Positions 25,146 through 34,841 of a stretch of 64,000 nucleotides of DNA are shown piece by piece. The position numbers were made by a program, and so were the translations under genes. Where the stretch lies: contig JAQVFR010000006.1 of assembly GCA_028697145.1 (NCBI GenBank), forward strand, positions 1-64,000, given 5' to 3'. The notes beneath the pieces were generated by a model, which was not told the origin of the DNA, made no database searches, and worked only from the letters and a program-made list of their open reading frames with translations. This DNA is from Actinomycetota bacterium (GTDB taxonomy: Bacteria; Actinomycetota; Geothermincolia; Geothermincolales; RBG-13-55-18). Numbering within the stretch: the stretch's first letter is position 1; each line of letters opens with the position of its first letter.

Positions 25146-25607
25146 ATGGACGACAGGTACTCCGAAAGCATAGACGGCGTGCGCGTGAAGTCCCTTATCC
25201 GCTTCTGCGACGAGCGGGGGTACCTGCTCGAGGTGCTGCGTGACGACGACGCGCTCCTGGAGCGTTTCGGGCAGACCACCTTCACCATGACCTACCCGGG
25301 CGTGATCAAGGCCTTCCATTGGCACCGCAGACAATACGACCTGTGGTTCATGGCAATGGGCGAGGCGCAGGTGGTCCTACACGACCTCAGGGAGGACTCA
25401 CCCACCTACCGGCGCACCCAGGTCATACACGCGGGTGAGCACAAGCCGCTGCTCATCGTCATCCCCCCCGGCGTCGCCCACGGCTACAAGGTGTTGGGAG
25501 AACGGCCCGCGGGGCTCTTCTACCACACCAGCGAAAGCTATAATCCGTCCGACCCCGACGAGGAGCGCATCCCCTACGACGATCCCTCCATAGGCTTCAC
25601 CTGGTAG
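25146..25607 (+). CDS. rmlC: RmlC-like cupin sugar epimerase
   Basis: 153 aa cupin related to dTDP-4-dehydrorhamnose 3,5-epimerase (short WxcM/RfbC-like form). The metal/catalytic-site region GVIKAFHWHRRQYDLWF and the second cupin strand IVIPPGVAHGYKVLG are present; the C-terminus retains SESYNPSDPDEERIPYDDP, typical of RmlC. A GGGGGTGATG site precedes the ATG. With the neighbouring RmlD it suggests a deoxyhexose of the rhamnose type in the surface polymer. Confidence 0.85.
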   Translation: MDDRYSESIDGVRVKSLIRFCDERGYLLEVLRDDDALLERFGQTTFTMTYPGVIKAFHWHRRQYDLWFMAMGEAQVVLHDLREDSPTYRRTQVIHAGEHKPLLIVIPPGVAHGYKVLGERPAGLFYHTSESYNPSDPDEERIPYDDPSIGFTW

Positions 25608-25793
25608 GGGGTCAGCCCTTAACATTCGTCATTTCGTTGTTAAGGTAGCATTTATCGATCTTTTCGTGTGCGGTTCCGAGCCCTTGATCCGAAGCATCCA
25701 TAGTCGTAGCGCCTTCCCGGTCAACGGCAAGGAAGACGGACATGGATACTATTTCGAAAATGAAACAAATGATGAATGTTAAGGGCTGACCCC
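25608..25793. mobile_element. MITE-like element, 186 bp with 27-bp terminal inverted repeats
   Basis: The left terminus (25608-25634) starts GGGGTCAGCCCTTAACATTC, and the right terminus (25767-25793) is its reverse complement with one mismatch in 27. There is no coding capacity between them. A third copy of the end is at 19246. The element starts immediately after the rmlC stop codon and ends 3 bases before the terminator hairpin. No target-site duplication is evident, and no transposase is in the window. Confidence 0.65.
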
Positions 25794-25796
25794 ATT

Positions 25797-25823
25797 GGAA
25801 AGGGCCCCGTGGGGGCCCTTTCC
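25797..25823. terminator. Strong hairpin between convergent genes
   Basis: GGAAAGGGCCCC and GGGGCCCTTTCC form a perfect 12-bp stem with a GTG loop. It lies between the rmlC-like gene (+) and the LPXTG gene (-). T-tracts are poor, but the stem is very stable. Confidence 0.6.
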
Positions 25824-25854
25824 TTGGCGGTGTGACGTTAAGGGATTGCTCTTT

Positions 25855-28800
25855 TTATTCCTGGTAGCGGCGGCGCAGGCCCAGGGCCAGGAAGAAGAGG
25901 CCGATGACCATCAGGACCGCCGCCGTCAGGATCAGAGGGAGCTGGTTCATGCCGGTCATGGGAAGCGTGTCCGGTCTGATTGGCGGTTGCGGCAGCACCT
26001 CGACCTCCACGTTGAGGAAGTCGACGGCCTCCTCTCCACCCGGTGGCAGGGTCACGTCCACGCTTTCCGGCGTGACGGCCTTCATCTTGGTGGAATCAAA
26101 GAACTCGGTCACGTTGTATTCGCCCGCCTCGAGCAGGAGGAAAGCGTAGCTCCCGTCCTCCTCCGTCTCCGCATCGATGCTCACCAGCTCGCCACTGAGG
26201 GTCTTGCCGGTTAGCCTCAGGGGCATGCCGGCCTTTGGCTTGTCCTTCTCTTTGTCGAGCAGCAGGTCGCCGTCGTCCAGCCACTTGTTCGCGATGATCT
26301 TGCCGTAAAGGGTATTGGAGAAGATCACGGATATGCTCTCGCCAGGACCCACGGTCACTTCGACCAGTATGGGGCGCGTGGCGTAGTAGCCCGGCGGCAC
26401 CTTTTCCGAAACGGCGTACTGGCCCGGCTTGAGGTCGTTGAAGACGAAGGTGCCGTCCTCGCCCGTAACCGTGGTGGCCAGGAAGGCGATATCGCCGAGG
26501 CCTTCCAGGGTCACTTCGATCCCCGCAAGGGTGGGTTCTCCCGGGTCAAAGGAGCCGTCCCCGTCGAGGTCGTCGAACTTCAGTCCCTCTACGCGCCCGT
26601 AGGGGCAGTTGCCGAAGTTGACCACCGCGCCCTCCCCCGCCGAGAGGACCACGGTCACGTTGACCGGGGTGCAGTAGAAGTAGCCTTCCTTCTCCGTCTC
26701 GACCAGGGTGTAAGTGCCGGGCTCGAGGTGGGTGAACTCGAAATACCCGTCCTCGCCGGTCACCGCCGAGGCGATGAGGTCGCCGGGCGGGCTGCCCTCG
26801 TAGAGGTTGATGGTTATGCCCGCGATGAATTCCGCCTCTTCCTCGTCCCAGACCCCGTCGTAGTCGGCGTCGAGCCACTTCTTCCCGGAGATGGACCCGT
26901 AAGGGGCCTCGGAGAAATAGACCTTTACGGTCACTCCGCAGACCACGTCCACTTCCACGGTTACGGGGCTGAGGGGATAGTAATCGGGGACCGTGGACTC
27001 ATCCACGCTCACCGTGTATTTACCGGGCAGTAGATGGCCGAAGTAGAAGTACCCGTCGGCGTCCGTCACCGTGACCTGGGGCGCTCCGATATCGGGATCG
27101 GGGTCGAGCATGATGGTCACTCCGGCGAGCCCCTCGTCATCTCCGTCCATGATGCCGTTCTCGTCCTTGTCCCAGTACTTCCAGCCCTCGATGGCCCCGT
27201 AGCGCGCGTTGAGGAAATCGAGGTCCTCCACGTCCGCGTCAGTGAGCACCACCGGGTCGTAAACCCCGCCGTCGGGGCTGACGATATACCAGTCCTCGAG
27301 CATCCCGGCGGTGAGCGCCTCCCGCACCTTGTAGGTGCCGGGCTTGAGGCCGGTGAACTCGTAATAGCCGCCCGCGCCGGTGAGCGTCGAGGCCACGTAC
27401 TCGTACTCGCCGCTGACCTCGTTCCAGATGAACAGTTGTACCTCCACGCCGGGCACGCCCGGGTCCTCCGCGCCGATCTCGCCGTCGCAGTCGGCGTCCT
27501 CGAACTTATGTCCGCTGATGGAGAGGTCGCGCGCGTTGAGGAAGTCCTTGCCGTCCACGTCACCGGTGCCGACCGGCACGTCTACGTAGATCCCGCCCTC
27601 GGGGTAGGTGCATCTCCAGCCGGCCTGGAGCACTTCCTTGACGGTGTACAGGCCTTCGGGAAGGCCATCGAAGCTGTACTCTCCCGCGGCGTTGGTCGTG
27701 GTGGTGGCGATGAGGGCTCCTTGGTCGTCGTACAGCTCTATCGTCCATCCCTCGAGGGGCACGTCGGTGCCGGCGTCGTATACGCCGTTGCTGTTCACGT
27801 CCTCATACTTGTGCCCGCGCAGGTGCGAGTTCGGCGAGAGGAGGAAATATACGCACTGCCACCAGCAAGGCCAGGGGCAGTTGTGGAGGACGACGTCGAC
27901 CTCGGTCGGCGATTTGGCCGTATATCCCGCCGGCGTCTCCATCACCACCCTGTACCTGGCCTCGGTGTCGCTGCCGCCGTAGGCGCGCGGCAGGCCTTCC
28001 CAGATGACGTGTCCGCCGGGGTAATAAACGGGGAGGGTGATGATGAGCACCTGGAAGCCCCACCCCGGTCCGGTGATCATGGAAGGCGGCGAGACGGGGG
28101 TCAGGTCGTCGTTCTCCTCGATGTGGTAGAGCCTGATGGTCACCCCGTCGAGCAGTGGGTCGTCCCACGTGAATTCCCCGTCGCAGTCCTCGTCCACCCT
28201 CACCAGGGCCTCTATGACGCCGTCATCGCACACCCTGTCCTTGTCCTTGTTGAAGAAGTCGACGCCGGTGACGTCCTGCCCCTCCGCGACCGTCACGTCG
28301 ACGCTGGCGGGGGAGGTCGCCTCCGTGCCCGCGGGGACGATCTCCTTGACGGTGTAATCCCCCGGCTCGAGGTCGCCGAAGGAATAGCTGCCGTCCGCGG
28401 CGGTGGTCGCGGTGGCGGCGATGACGCCGCCGGACCACAGCTCGATGGTGACCCCGCCCAGCGGGAGGTCGCCTTCGCTGTACGCCCCGCTGCCGTCCAC
28501 GTCGTCGTACTTGTGCCCGCTGATGGAGCCCTTGAGCGGCTCGTCAGGAGCGTTACCGAAATAAACGGTGACCTTCTCGTTCCAGCTTATATCCAAGGTG
28601 TAGGAGGTCGGGGTGGTGGCGTAGTAACCGTCGGGGACGGTCTCGCTCACGGTGTATGTGCCGCCGGAGAGATCGTCGTAACAGACCTTGCCGTCGCTTC
28701 CCGTCTGCTTGGGATTCGCGCCGTTGAGCGTTATGGTCACTCCGGACAGACCCTGCTCTTCGGCGTCCATGACGCCGTTCTCGTTCCCGTCGAGGAACTT

Positions 28801-29046
28801 GATCACGCAGATCCTGCCCTCGGCGCACAATACGCCCGCCTGCGGCGGGGTCCCCCCGGAGCCATCCTCGACCGGTGCTTCCCCTTTGACCTCGACGTCC
28901 TGCAAGCCTTCCGCCATCAAGGTCTCCTGCGCCGCATCGGGCGCGCCGCCGTTCCCCGCCGTGGCGGACACGACGCCTCCCAGCAGCGACAACAGCACGA
29001 GAGCCGTGACGGAGACGAAGGCCAACCACCTGGTCGTCTTGCTCAT
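25855..29046 (-). CDS. LPXTG cell-wall protein with nine SdrD/Cna-B-type beta modules
   Basis: About 1063 aa from the ATG at MSKTTRWLAF, with GGAGGTGA upstream. A signal peptide (SVTALVLLSLLGGVVSA) is followed by nine repeated modules of about 100 residues, each opening with a G-x-K-x-x-D-x-D-x-D-G calcium-loop-like strand (for example SISGHKYDDVDGSG) and closing with PGTYTVxE. The C-terminus is a complete sorting signal: LPMTG (residues 1028-1032), a hydrophobic span and RRRYQE. It should be sortase-anchored as a stalk or adhesin. No sortase is in the window. It borders the polysaccharide gene region. Confidence 0.92.
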   Translation of the reverse strand: MSKTTRWLAFVSVTALVLLSLLGGVVSATAGNGGAPDAAQETLMAEGLQDVEVKGEAPVEDGSGGTPPQAGVLCAEGRICVIKFLDGNENGVMDAEEQGLSGVTITLNGANPKQTGSDGKVCYDDLSGGTYTVSETVPDGYYATTPTSYTLDISWNEKVTVYFGNAPDEPLKGSISGHKYDDVDGSGAYSEGDLPLGGVTIELWSGGVIAATATTAADGSYSFGDLEPGDYTVKEIVPAGTEATSPASVDVTVAEGQDVTGVDFFNKDKDRVCDDGVIEALVRVDEDCDGEFTWDDPLLDGVTIRLYHIEENDDLTPVSPPSMITGPGWGFQVLIITLPVYYPGGHVIWEGLPRAYGGSDTEARYRVVMETPAGYTAKSPTEVDVVLHNCPWPCWWQCVYFLLSPNSHLRGHKYEDVNSNGVYDAGTDVPLEGWTIELYDDQGALIATTTTNAAGEYSFDGLPEGLYTVKEVLQAGWRCTYPEGGIYVDVPVGTGDVDGKDFLNARDLSISGHKFEDADCDGEIGAEDPGVPGVEVQLFIWNEVSGEYEYVASTLTGAGGYYEFTGLKPGTYKVREALTAGMLEDWYIVSPDGGVYDPVVLTDADVEDLDFLNARYGAIEGWKYWDKDENGIMDGDDEGLAGVTIMLDPDPDIGAPQVTVTDADGYFYFGHLLPGKYTVSVDESTVPDYYPLSPVTVEVDVVCGVTVKVYFSEAPYGSISGKKWLDADYDGVWDEEEAEFIAGITINLYEGSPPGDLIASAVTGEDGYFEFTHLEPGTYTLVETEKEGYFYCTPVNVTVVLSAGEGAVVNFGNCPYGRVEGLKFDDLDGDGSFDPGEPTLAGIEVTLEGLGDIAFLATTVTGEDGTFVFNDLKPGQYAVSEKVPPGYYATRPILVEVTVGPGESISVIFSNTLYGKIIANKWLDDGDLLLDKEKDKPKAGMPLRLTGKTLSGELVSIDAETEEDGSYAFLLLEAGEYNVTEFFDSTKMKAVTPESVDVTLPPGGEEAVDFLNVEVEVLPQPPIRPDTLPMTGMNQLPLILTAAVLMVIGLFFLALGLRRRYQE

Positions 29047-29289
29047 TACGTCACCTCCGCTGAGTTGCTTCTCCTCAAAGGCGGGACGCGCTTTCGCTTC
29101 CTCGGCACAAGGCGAGCAAGCGAACGAGGAGTGTCTCAGGGTTGTCTCAGGAGAAGATCTTGCGGCCAAACCAGGCATCTACGCCGAGTGAGTCCTGGCC
29201 ACGACCCGTTAGTCCACCCCGGATCCAGCCCTCCTACCCCTTCTTGCGTCCTCCTTTTGCGTCCGATTTTGTCTGCCGTTCCTTGTATG

Positions 29290-29318
29290 AAAAAACCCGA
29301 CCGTTTAAAACGATCGGG
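29290..29318 (-). terminator. Intrinsic terminator, minus strand
   Basis: Read on the minus strand, CCCGATCG-loop-CGGTCGGG (29296-29318) is followed by six Ts. It would end the transcript of the wzy-like gene upstream at 29564. The remaining sequence between 29047 and 29563 holds no convincing gene. Confidence 0.8.
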
Positions 29319-29563
29319 CCGGTTTCACCACTAGCTCCCCGCAGCTGAGGTAACCACACTGCACACTGCGGATCGTCGCTTCCCTATCGTGAGCTACATA
29401 TCGCTGTCTATGGTTTCATTATTATATGCGAAAAACACCCAAATGCAAACCCTTTCTGAACAAACGGTTGAAACACGTTCGCGTCTTTTCCCCGCCGGGG
29501 TAGCGAGCCGCACGAGCATTCCCGTCATGCTCCTTGCTTCGCGCTCCGCGTGGCCGGAACGCG

Positions 29564-31114
29564 TCACGTCAGGTGGAGGGAATAACGCCGTGCGGGCGCC
29601 GGCTCCCCCTCCCGGTAGATGTTGTACAGGCTGCCCCCCATGCCCACGAAGAACCAGAAGAGGGTGTGCATGGGTATGGCGAAAAGCAGCCACGCACCGA
29701 ACATGTTGGCTATCACGTATCCCACCATGCCGAGGATGAACGCCTCGCTCAGGAAATACAGGAAGGGGTCCCCCGGCGAGTTGTTGCGCACGTGCAGGAG
29801 CAATGCCCAGTACATGATGAAGACCAGCAGGAAGGCGATGAGGCCCACGAGGCCGTGGGAGACGAGGTAGGTGAGGAAGGCGTTCTCCACCGCCGCCCAT
29901 GTCGCCCGCAGGTTGTTCTCCACGATCCTCTGGCCCTCCATCCCCATGCCCAGGCCGAAGACGGGATGAGACAGGAAGAAGTCGAACGCGAGCTGATACA
30001 TGTATATCCGCCCCTCCGCGGCTTCCGTGGCGCTGAGGCTGCTGAAGCGCTTCTTCACGAATTCGGGCGGGGATAGAATGAAGAAGATGAGCACCAGCAC
30101 GAGGAACACGGTCCCGGCCGCCAGCCATACCCGCTTGTCCTTGAGGCCGAAGATGCTGTAGATGATGGCTATGCACCCGGCGGCCACCCAGGCGGCGCGG
30201 GAGCCGGTGAAGAAAAGGGCCCCCAGGTTTATGCCCAGGGCTATCAGGAGTATCCACCACGCCCGTTTGCGGCCGGCGCGCCACGCCATGCTGAGCAGGC
30301 TGACCAGGAAGGGCAACACGAAGACGAGGTACCCACCGAGGATGTTGGGGTGCAGGAAGGTGGAGTTGATGCGGTATGCCTGGGTCGCGCCTCCCCCCGC
30401 GACGTAGTTGACGTCGTCCGGGTAGCCTATCTTCTTGAGCACGTGCTCCGCGATCCACTCCGTCCTGGACTGCCCTATGGCGAACTGCACCAGGCCGAAA
30501 AGGGCCACCAGCGTGGCGCATACGAGCATGAGGATGACCAGGTTGCGGAACAGGTAACGTGTCTTCACTATGTTGATCACCAGGAAGAATATGTACACGA
30601 AGAAGGTGGTGCGGACGAAACGGAAGGCGAGCACCAGGGGCTTGGCCCCGTTTATGAGTCCGACGAAGCCGGCGAGGATCGAGGTGAGCATGTAGAGGAT
30701 TATGGCGAAGATGACCGGGCTGGAGGTCTTCCACTCCGCTTCCTTGAGGAAGCACTTGAGGATCCAGGCCACCAGGGTCATGGTGATGACGATCTCGTGC
30801 ACGTTGAAGTGGAGGCCTCGGGTCTCCCCCATGACCATCACCTGCATGCCCAGGTTCCAGGTGGGGCCGGCCTGGGGGATGGTCAGGTTGAGGAGGAGGA
30901 AAAGTCCCAGCCCGAGCCAGAGATAGCGGTAGATGAGGAAGAAGAGCGCGATGCCGGCGAAGGCGATGGCGACGTAGAGGAAGGGCAGGCGCGTGGAAGC
31001 CAGGCCGATGATGGTCCCCAGGACCACTATGGTGGCCAGCAGGACATCAAGCCTGGAGAGGGGCCACGAACGAGGTTTATACCTCTCCTTCAGGGATACC
31101 TTTAACTCCGACAC
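29564..31114 (-). CDS. O-antigen ligase/polymerase family membrane protein (Wzy-like)
   Basis: 516 aa with about a dozen membrane spans. The large extracytoplasmic loop with STFLHPNILGGYLVFVLPF and FFTGSRAAWVA is typical of Wzy_C (O-antigen ligase/polymerase) proteins. The role would be to polymerise or ligate lipid-linked repeat units outside the membrane. The start is a GTG inside the end of the preceding glycosyltransferase gene (13-bp overlap), so the two are coupled. Confidence 0.86.
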   Translation of the reverse strand: MSELKVSLKERYKPRSWPLSRLDVLLATIVVLGTIIGLASTRLPFLYVAIAFAGIALFFLIYRYLWLGLGLFLLLNLTIPQAGPTWNLGMQVMVMGETRGLHFNVHEIVITMTLVAWILKCFLKEAEWKTSSPVIFAIILYMLTSILAGFVGLINGAKPLVLAFRFVRTTFFVYIFFLVINIVKTRYLFRNLVILMLVCATLVALFGLVQFAIGQSRTEWIAEHVLKKIGYPDDVNYVAGGGATQAYRINSTFLHPNILGGYLVFVLPFLVSLLSMAWRAGRKRAWWILLIALGINLGALFFTGSRAAWVAAGCIAIIYSIFGLKDKRVWLAAGTVFLVLVLIFFILSPPEFVKKRFSSLSATEAAEGRIYMYQLAFDFFLSHPVFGLGMGMEGQRIVENNLRATWAAVENAFLTYLVSHGLVGLIAFLLVFIMYWALLLHVRNNSPGDPFLYFLSEAFILGMVGYVIANMFGAWLLFAIPMHTLFWFFVGMGGSLYNIYREGEPAPARRYSLHLT

Positions 31115-32268
31115 CTCCCCCCACTGACCATATCATAGAGGCCGATGATCGTCGCTGCCGACTTTTCCCAGGTGAACCCGGAGGCCCTGCGCAACCCCTT
31201 CTCCCTCAGCTCCTCGACCTCCCGCCCGCCTTCCCACATGGTCTCCATCCCCCGCGCTATCTCCCCGGGATCCAGGGGGTCCACCAGAAGGCCGGCGTCT
31301 CCCACCACCTCGGGGATGGAGGAGACCCGCGAGGCAAGGACGGGGGAGCCGCAGGCCATGGCCTCGAGCAGGGGGAGGCCAAAGCCCTCGTAGAGGGAGA
31401 GGCAGAGGAAACAGGCGGCGCCGGAGTAGAGCGCCGGCAGGTCCCCTTCCTCCACGAACCCGGGGAGGGACACCATGTCCTCCATGCCCAGCTCCTCCAG
31501 TTCGTCCCCGACGTAACCCTCGAAGCCCTGAAAATCCCCGGCCAGGACAAGGCGCGGGCCGTCGCCGGCTGCCCTCGCGAAACGCTTGAACGCGAGCAGC
31601 ATGTTGCGCAGGTTCTTCCTGGGATCGAAGCCCCCCAGGTAGAGGAAATAAGGCCCCTCTATGCCGTACCTCTCCAGCGCCGCCGCCTTCACGCTCCCGT
31701 CCTCCACCGGGGCGTAATCGGGGGTGACGCCCTCGTGGACCACCGCGATGCGTTGCGGCGGGATGCCCCAGATGCGCTGCACGTCCCTGGCGGTGTTCTC
31801 CGAGACCGCAATCACCATGTCGGCCCCTCGGGCGGCGCGGCGGTGGGCCCACATCCACAGCCATGCGGTGGGGCCCAGGTAGGGACCGCGCAGCACGAGC
31901 AGGATGAGATCGTGGACGGTGATCAGGCTGGGGCAGCGCAGAAAGGGGACCATGTTATGGTCGATGCCGTGGAAGATATCCACTCCCGCTTTCTCTATCT
32001 CCCGCGCGTACGTCAGGTGTTCGCCCGGGAAGGCCAGGAGGGGCGGGCCCTTGACGCGGGGGATCTCATGCCATTCCAGCCCGTCCATGGCGTCGCGGGC
32101 GATGAGGTCCTCCCCGGGCGGCCCGCCGTAACCGAAGAGGACGAAATGGATGTCATCACCTGCCCGCGCCAGGCCCTCCACGAGGCGGGCGGTGTAACGG
32201 CCGATACCGCGCAGGCGGTTGACGTTGCCTAGGGCACGTCCGTCCAGTCCTACCCTCAAGCCCTTCAA
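31102..32268 (-). CDS. Glycosyltransferase family 4
   Basis: About 388 aa. The true start is probably the TTG of LKGLRVGLDGRAL, overlapping the methyltransferase stop (TTGA); the reading frame upstream is only a shadow of that gene. GT-B features include FHGIDHNMVPF, VIAVSENTARDV, the donor-domain FLYLGGFDPRKNL and the E-x7-E motif SLYEGFGLPLLEAMACGSPV. It would transfer a sugar to a lipid-linked glycan at the cytosolic face. It belongs to the wzy-glycosyltransferase-methyltransferase operon. Confidence 0.9.
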   Translation of the reverse strand: MKGLRVGLDGRALGNVNRLRGIGRYTARLVEGLARAGDDIHFVLFGYGGPPGEDLIARDAMDGLEWHEIPRVKGPPLLAFPGEHLTYAREIEKAGVDIFHGIDHNMVPFLRCPSLITVHDLILLVLRGPYLGPTAWLWMWAHRRAARGADMVIAVSENTARDVQRIWGIPPQRIAVVHEGVTPDYAPVEDGSVKAAALERYGIEGPYFLYLGGFDPRKNLRNMLLAFKRFARAAGDGPRLVLAGDFQGFEGYVGDELEELGMEDMVSLPGFVEEGDLPALYSGAACFLCLSLYEGFGLPLLEAMACGSPVLASRVSSIPEVVGDAGLLVDPLDPGEIARGMETMWEGGREVEELREKGLRRASGFTWEKSAATIIGLYDMVSGGRCRS

Positions 32269-33698
32269 GCCGCCCCGCCCCCCATTGTCTTCCGGGCGGC
32301 CACGAACAGCAGCCGTCCCCTCCGCCCGAGAAAAGGCAGGCGCTCCAGCCACGGGAGGAAGGAGAGCTCCCCCCTGTAGAGGGCGGGCAGCCTCAGGTGC
32401 GGCAGCATCGTCGAGGTGTGAAAGACCTCGAGCCCCGCTTCCCTCACCGCTTCTCCCATGGCGCGCGGCGAGAACCTGTTGACCGGCCTGGGACCCGGCC
32501 TCGGCTCCCACCCCCTGAAGAGGGCGTTGGCGGTGACCAGGGCCACGACCCCCCCTTGCTTCAGGACCCTGCCCCATTCCGAGAGCGCCTCCCCGGGGTC
32601 CTCCAGGCCTTCCAGGGTGAACTGAGCGATCACGGTGTCGAAGTGGCCCGCGGGGAAGGGGAGGCGGCACGGGTCTCCGGCCACCCAGCGGTATCCGCTG
32701 CCGCGCCCGGGCGACGCCGGGCCTTCCCGCGCAGGTCCCTCTCCGGGCTCCAGCCATATGACCTCCAGGCCGACCTGGCCGGCGAGACGGCCGGCCAGCA
32801 TCCCCTCGCATTCTCCCACCAGCAGGACCCTGCTTCCCCGGCGGGGCCTGGTCAGGCGCAGCAGGCGGTCCACCCGCAACTGCGCCTCCCTTCCCCCCTC
32901 CCGGGGCCACGCCTCGGCCATGAGGCTGAGGCAGAAGAAGTAACCGGCAGGGCGGGCGAAGAGGACCCTCATCGCCGCCCGCTCCCACGGGTTGGGATCG
33001 ATTCCCGTGAAGAAGCTGCGCGGGATCACTCGCGCCCGGTAACCCGCCTCCCTCAGTCCCCGGTAGAGGGAGAGGGGGCTCTGTTCGTTGACGTGCAGGT
33101 AGGCGTCGGACTCGTGGCGCAGGTCTTGCGGAAACTCGCGGCGCAGGACCAGTCGGGCCAGCGTGCGCACCGGAGGATACCCGTACCTGTAGAACCAGGT
33201 GTTGGGCCCGGTGTGGACGATGAGCATCCCGCCCGGCCGCAGCACCCTCCTGATCTCCCCCAGGGCGTGCTCGATCTCGTGGGGATGGAGGTGTTCGTAG
33301 ACGTCCACCATGAAGACCACGTCGAAGGAACCCGCGGGGAAGGGCAGGCCCTTGGCGTCGACCTGCCTGAACTCCACCCTTGCGGCGACGTCCCCGTAGA
33401 GCGCCTCGAGGCGCTGGCGGGAGATCTCGATGGCCGCCTCGGAGTAGTCGATCCCCACGGCGTGGGCCCCCTTCCTGGCCGCCTCGCACACAAGCTCGCC
33501 GCGCCCGCATCCTATATCCAGGACCCAGCGTCCGTCCAGGTCGCCGGCCTTTTCCAGGGCCTCCCTTATGCGCTCGGGGAGTTCCTCGGCATCCTTGAGG
33601 AAGATCTCGTAGCCCTCACAGTCGCTGGTGTAATACTCGCGTGTATACAGTTCCGGCGAGACCGGGTCTGGTCCCCCCTGGTTTTCTCTATCTGGCAT
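32265..33698 (-). CDS. Tandem SAM-dependent methyltransferase (two class I domains)
   Basis: About 477 aa from the ATG of MPDRENQGG with GAGGTGAGG upstream. The first domain has the SAM motif WVLDIGCGRGELVCEAA and the post-motif DVVFMVDVYEHLHPHE. The second starts near residue 300 with VLLVGECEGMLAGRLAG, a weak glycine motif, and DTVIAQFTLEGLEDPGEA. The second domain may be less active. A role in methylating or modifying a surface glycan is inferred from the neighbouring glycosyltransferase. Confidence 0.85.
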   Translation of the reverse strand: MPDRENQGGPDPVSPELYTREYYTSDCEGYEIFLKDAEELPERIREALEKAGDLDGRWVLDIGCGRGELVCEAARKGAHAVGIDYSEAAIEISRQRLEALYGDVAARVEFRQVDAKGLPFPAGSFDVVFMVDVYEHLHPHEIEHALGEIRRVLRPGGMLIVHTGPNTWFYRYGYPPVRTLARLVLRREFPQDLRHESDAYLHVNEQSPLSLYRGLREAGYRARVIPRSFFTGIDPNPWERAAMRVLFARPAGYFFCLSLMAEAWPREGGREAQLRVDRLLRLTRPRRGSRVLLVGECEGMLAGRLAGQVGLEVIWLEPGEGPAREGPASPGRGSGYRWVAGDPCRLPFPAGHFDTVIAQFTLEGLEDPGEALSEWGRVLKQGGVVALVTANALFRGWEPRPGPRPVNRFSPRAMGEAVREAGLEVFHTSTMLPHLRLPALYRGELSFLPWLERLPFLGRRGRLLFVAARKTMGGGAA

Positions 33699-33754
33699 CT
33701 GCCTCACCTCGAGAGCAATAGAGCGGGACTCGCGGCATCGTGCGATGTCGCCGG

Positions 33755-34807
33755 CTACACATTCTTCTCGAACCAGGCGAACATGAGTTCCCATACCTCC
33801 AGGCGCCCCGCGGGATCTACGACGCAATGGGCTTCGTCCGGGTAGAGCTTGATCTCCACCGTCTTTCCGGCCGCGCTGAGCGCGTCGTACAGGCGCCGGG
33901 CCTGGCCCACGGGACAGATGGGGTCCTTCTCACCGTGGATGAGCAGGGTGGCGGCCTGCAGCGAGTCGGTGTAGTTCAGGGCGGAGCGGACCTCGTATTC
34001 CCGGGGGACTTCGTCCGGCGTGCCCCCGACCATGGAGAGAAGGTCGTTGAGGATCGTCTTCACCGTCGGGTCGCTCGAGGCCACGGCGTTGTTGTAGAGG
34101 TCGACGGCGTCGTAGAAACCGGCCTCGGCCACGACCGCCTTGATGCGCGCATCGCGCTCGGCCGCGAGCACGGAGATGGCGGCGCCATGGCTCTGGCCGT
34201 AGAGGCCTATGCGCTCACCCTCGATCAGGTCCCGGGACTCCAGGTAGTCGATGGCGGCGATGACGTCGTCCACCTCCCCCTTGGCCCCCTCGTGGCTGCC
34301 CTGGGACATGCCGCTTCCCCGGTAATCGGGGTTGAACACCAGGTACCCCTGGTCCCTGATCATGAGGGCGACGTCGCTGAAATCGCCGGCCGTCCCGAAG
34401 CCGGGATGGTTGACGATGATGGTGGGCCAGGGAGGGCTTCCCTCGGCGGGACGGAAGAGCAGGCCCGAGACGGTCAGGCCGCCGGAGCTCTGGTAATAGA
34501 CCCGCTCCGCCACCTTCTCCATGTTGAGCATGGCGTCGTATGTCTCGTCTATGAGTTCGTCCGCCCGCGCGAAATCGTTCTGGTTGTAGGCGTCGAGGGC
34601 CTGCATCCATTTCGCCCGGGCCTCGCGGACGTCATACCCCTCGCCCGCTTTCTGGTTCAGCTCGTTGGCGCAGGCCAGCCCGCGCACCGTCACCGTTGCC
34701 TGATCGATCACCCGGGTCAGCGCGCAACTGCACCCGCCCGTCAAGAGACCGGCGAGGAGCACGGCCAGCACCGCGACGGCCACCTTGCACTTGAGTCCAG
34801 ACGCCAT
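33755..34807 (-). CDS. Lipoprotein alpha/beta-hydrolase (dienelactone-hydrolase/S9-like)
   Basis: 350 aa. Lipoprotein signal AVLAVLLAGLLTGGC. The hydrolase core contains VNHPGFGTAGDFSD, the nucleophile elbow GLYGQSHGAAIS, acidic residue region TLLIHGEKDPICP and catalytic His in LYPDEAHCVVD. It is a membrane-anchored extracytoplasmic esterase or peptidase of unknown substrate, possibly removing acyl groups from the surface polymer, since it lies between flippase and methyltransferase genes on the same strand. Confidence 0.85.
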   Translation of the reverse strand: MASGLKCKVAVAVLAVLLAGLLTGGCSCALTRVIDQATVTVRGLACANELNQKAGEGYDVREARAKWMQALDAYNQNDFARADELIDETYDAMLNMEKVAERVYYQSSGGLTVSGLLFRPAEGSPPWPTIIVNHPGFGTAGDFSDVALMIRDQGYLVFNPDYRGSGMSQGSHEGAKGEVDDVIAAIDYLESRDLIEGERIGLYGQSHGAAISVLAAERDARIKAVVAEAGFYDAVDLYNNAVASSDPTVKTILNDLLSMVGGTPDEVPREYEVRSALNYTDSLQAATLLIHGEKDPICPVGQARRLYDALSAAGKTVEIKLYPDEAHCVVDPAGRLEVWELMFAWFEKNV

Positions 34808-34841
34808 CCCTTACCTCACATTCGGATCGCGATGCCCATGA

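Noticed and set aside
27034-29334. Plus-strand ORF of 766 codons
   Set aside because: It is antisense to the LPXTG gene, which has a signal peptide, repeats, a sorting signal and a ribosome-binding site. Long antisense ORFs are common at this GC content.
31102-33510. Single 802-codon glycosyltransferase ORF
   Set aside because: Its first half is an out-of-frame reading of the tandem methyltransferase; only the part from about 32268 looks like a glycosyltransferase.
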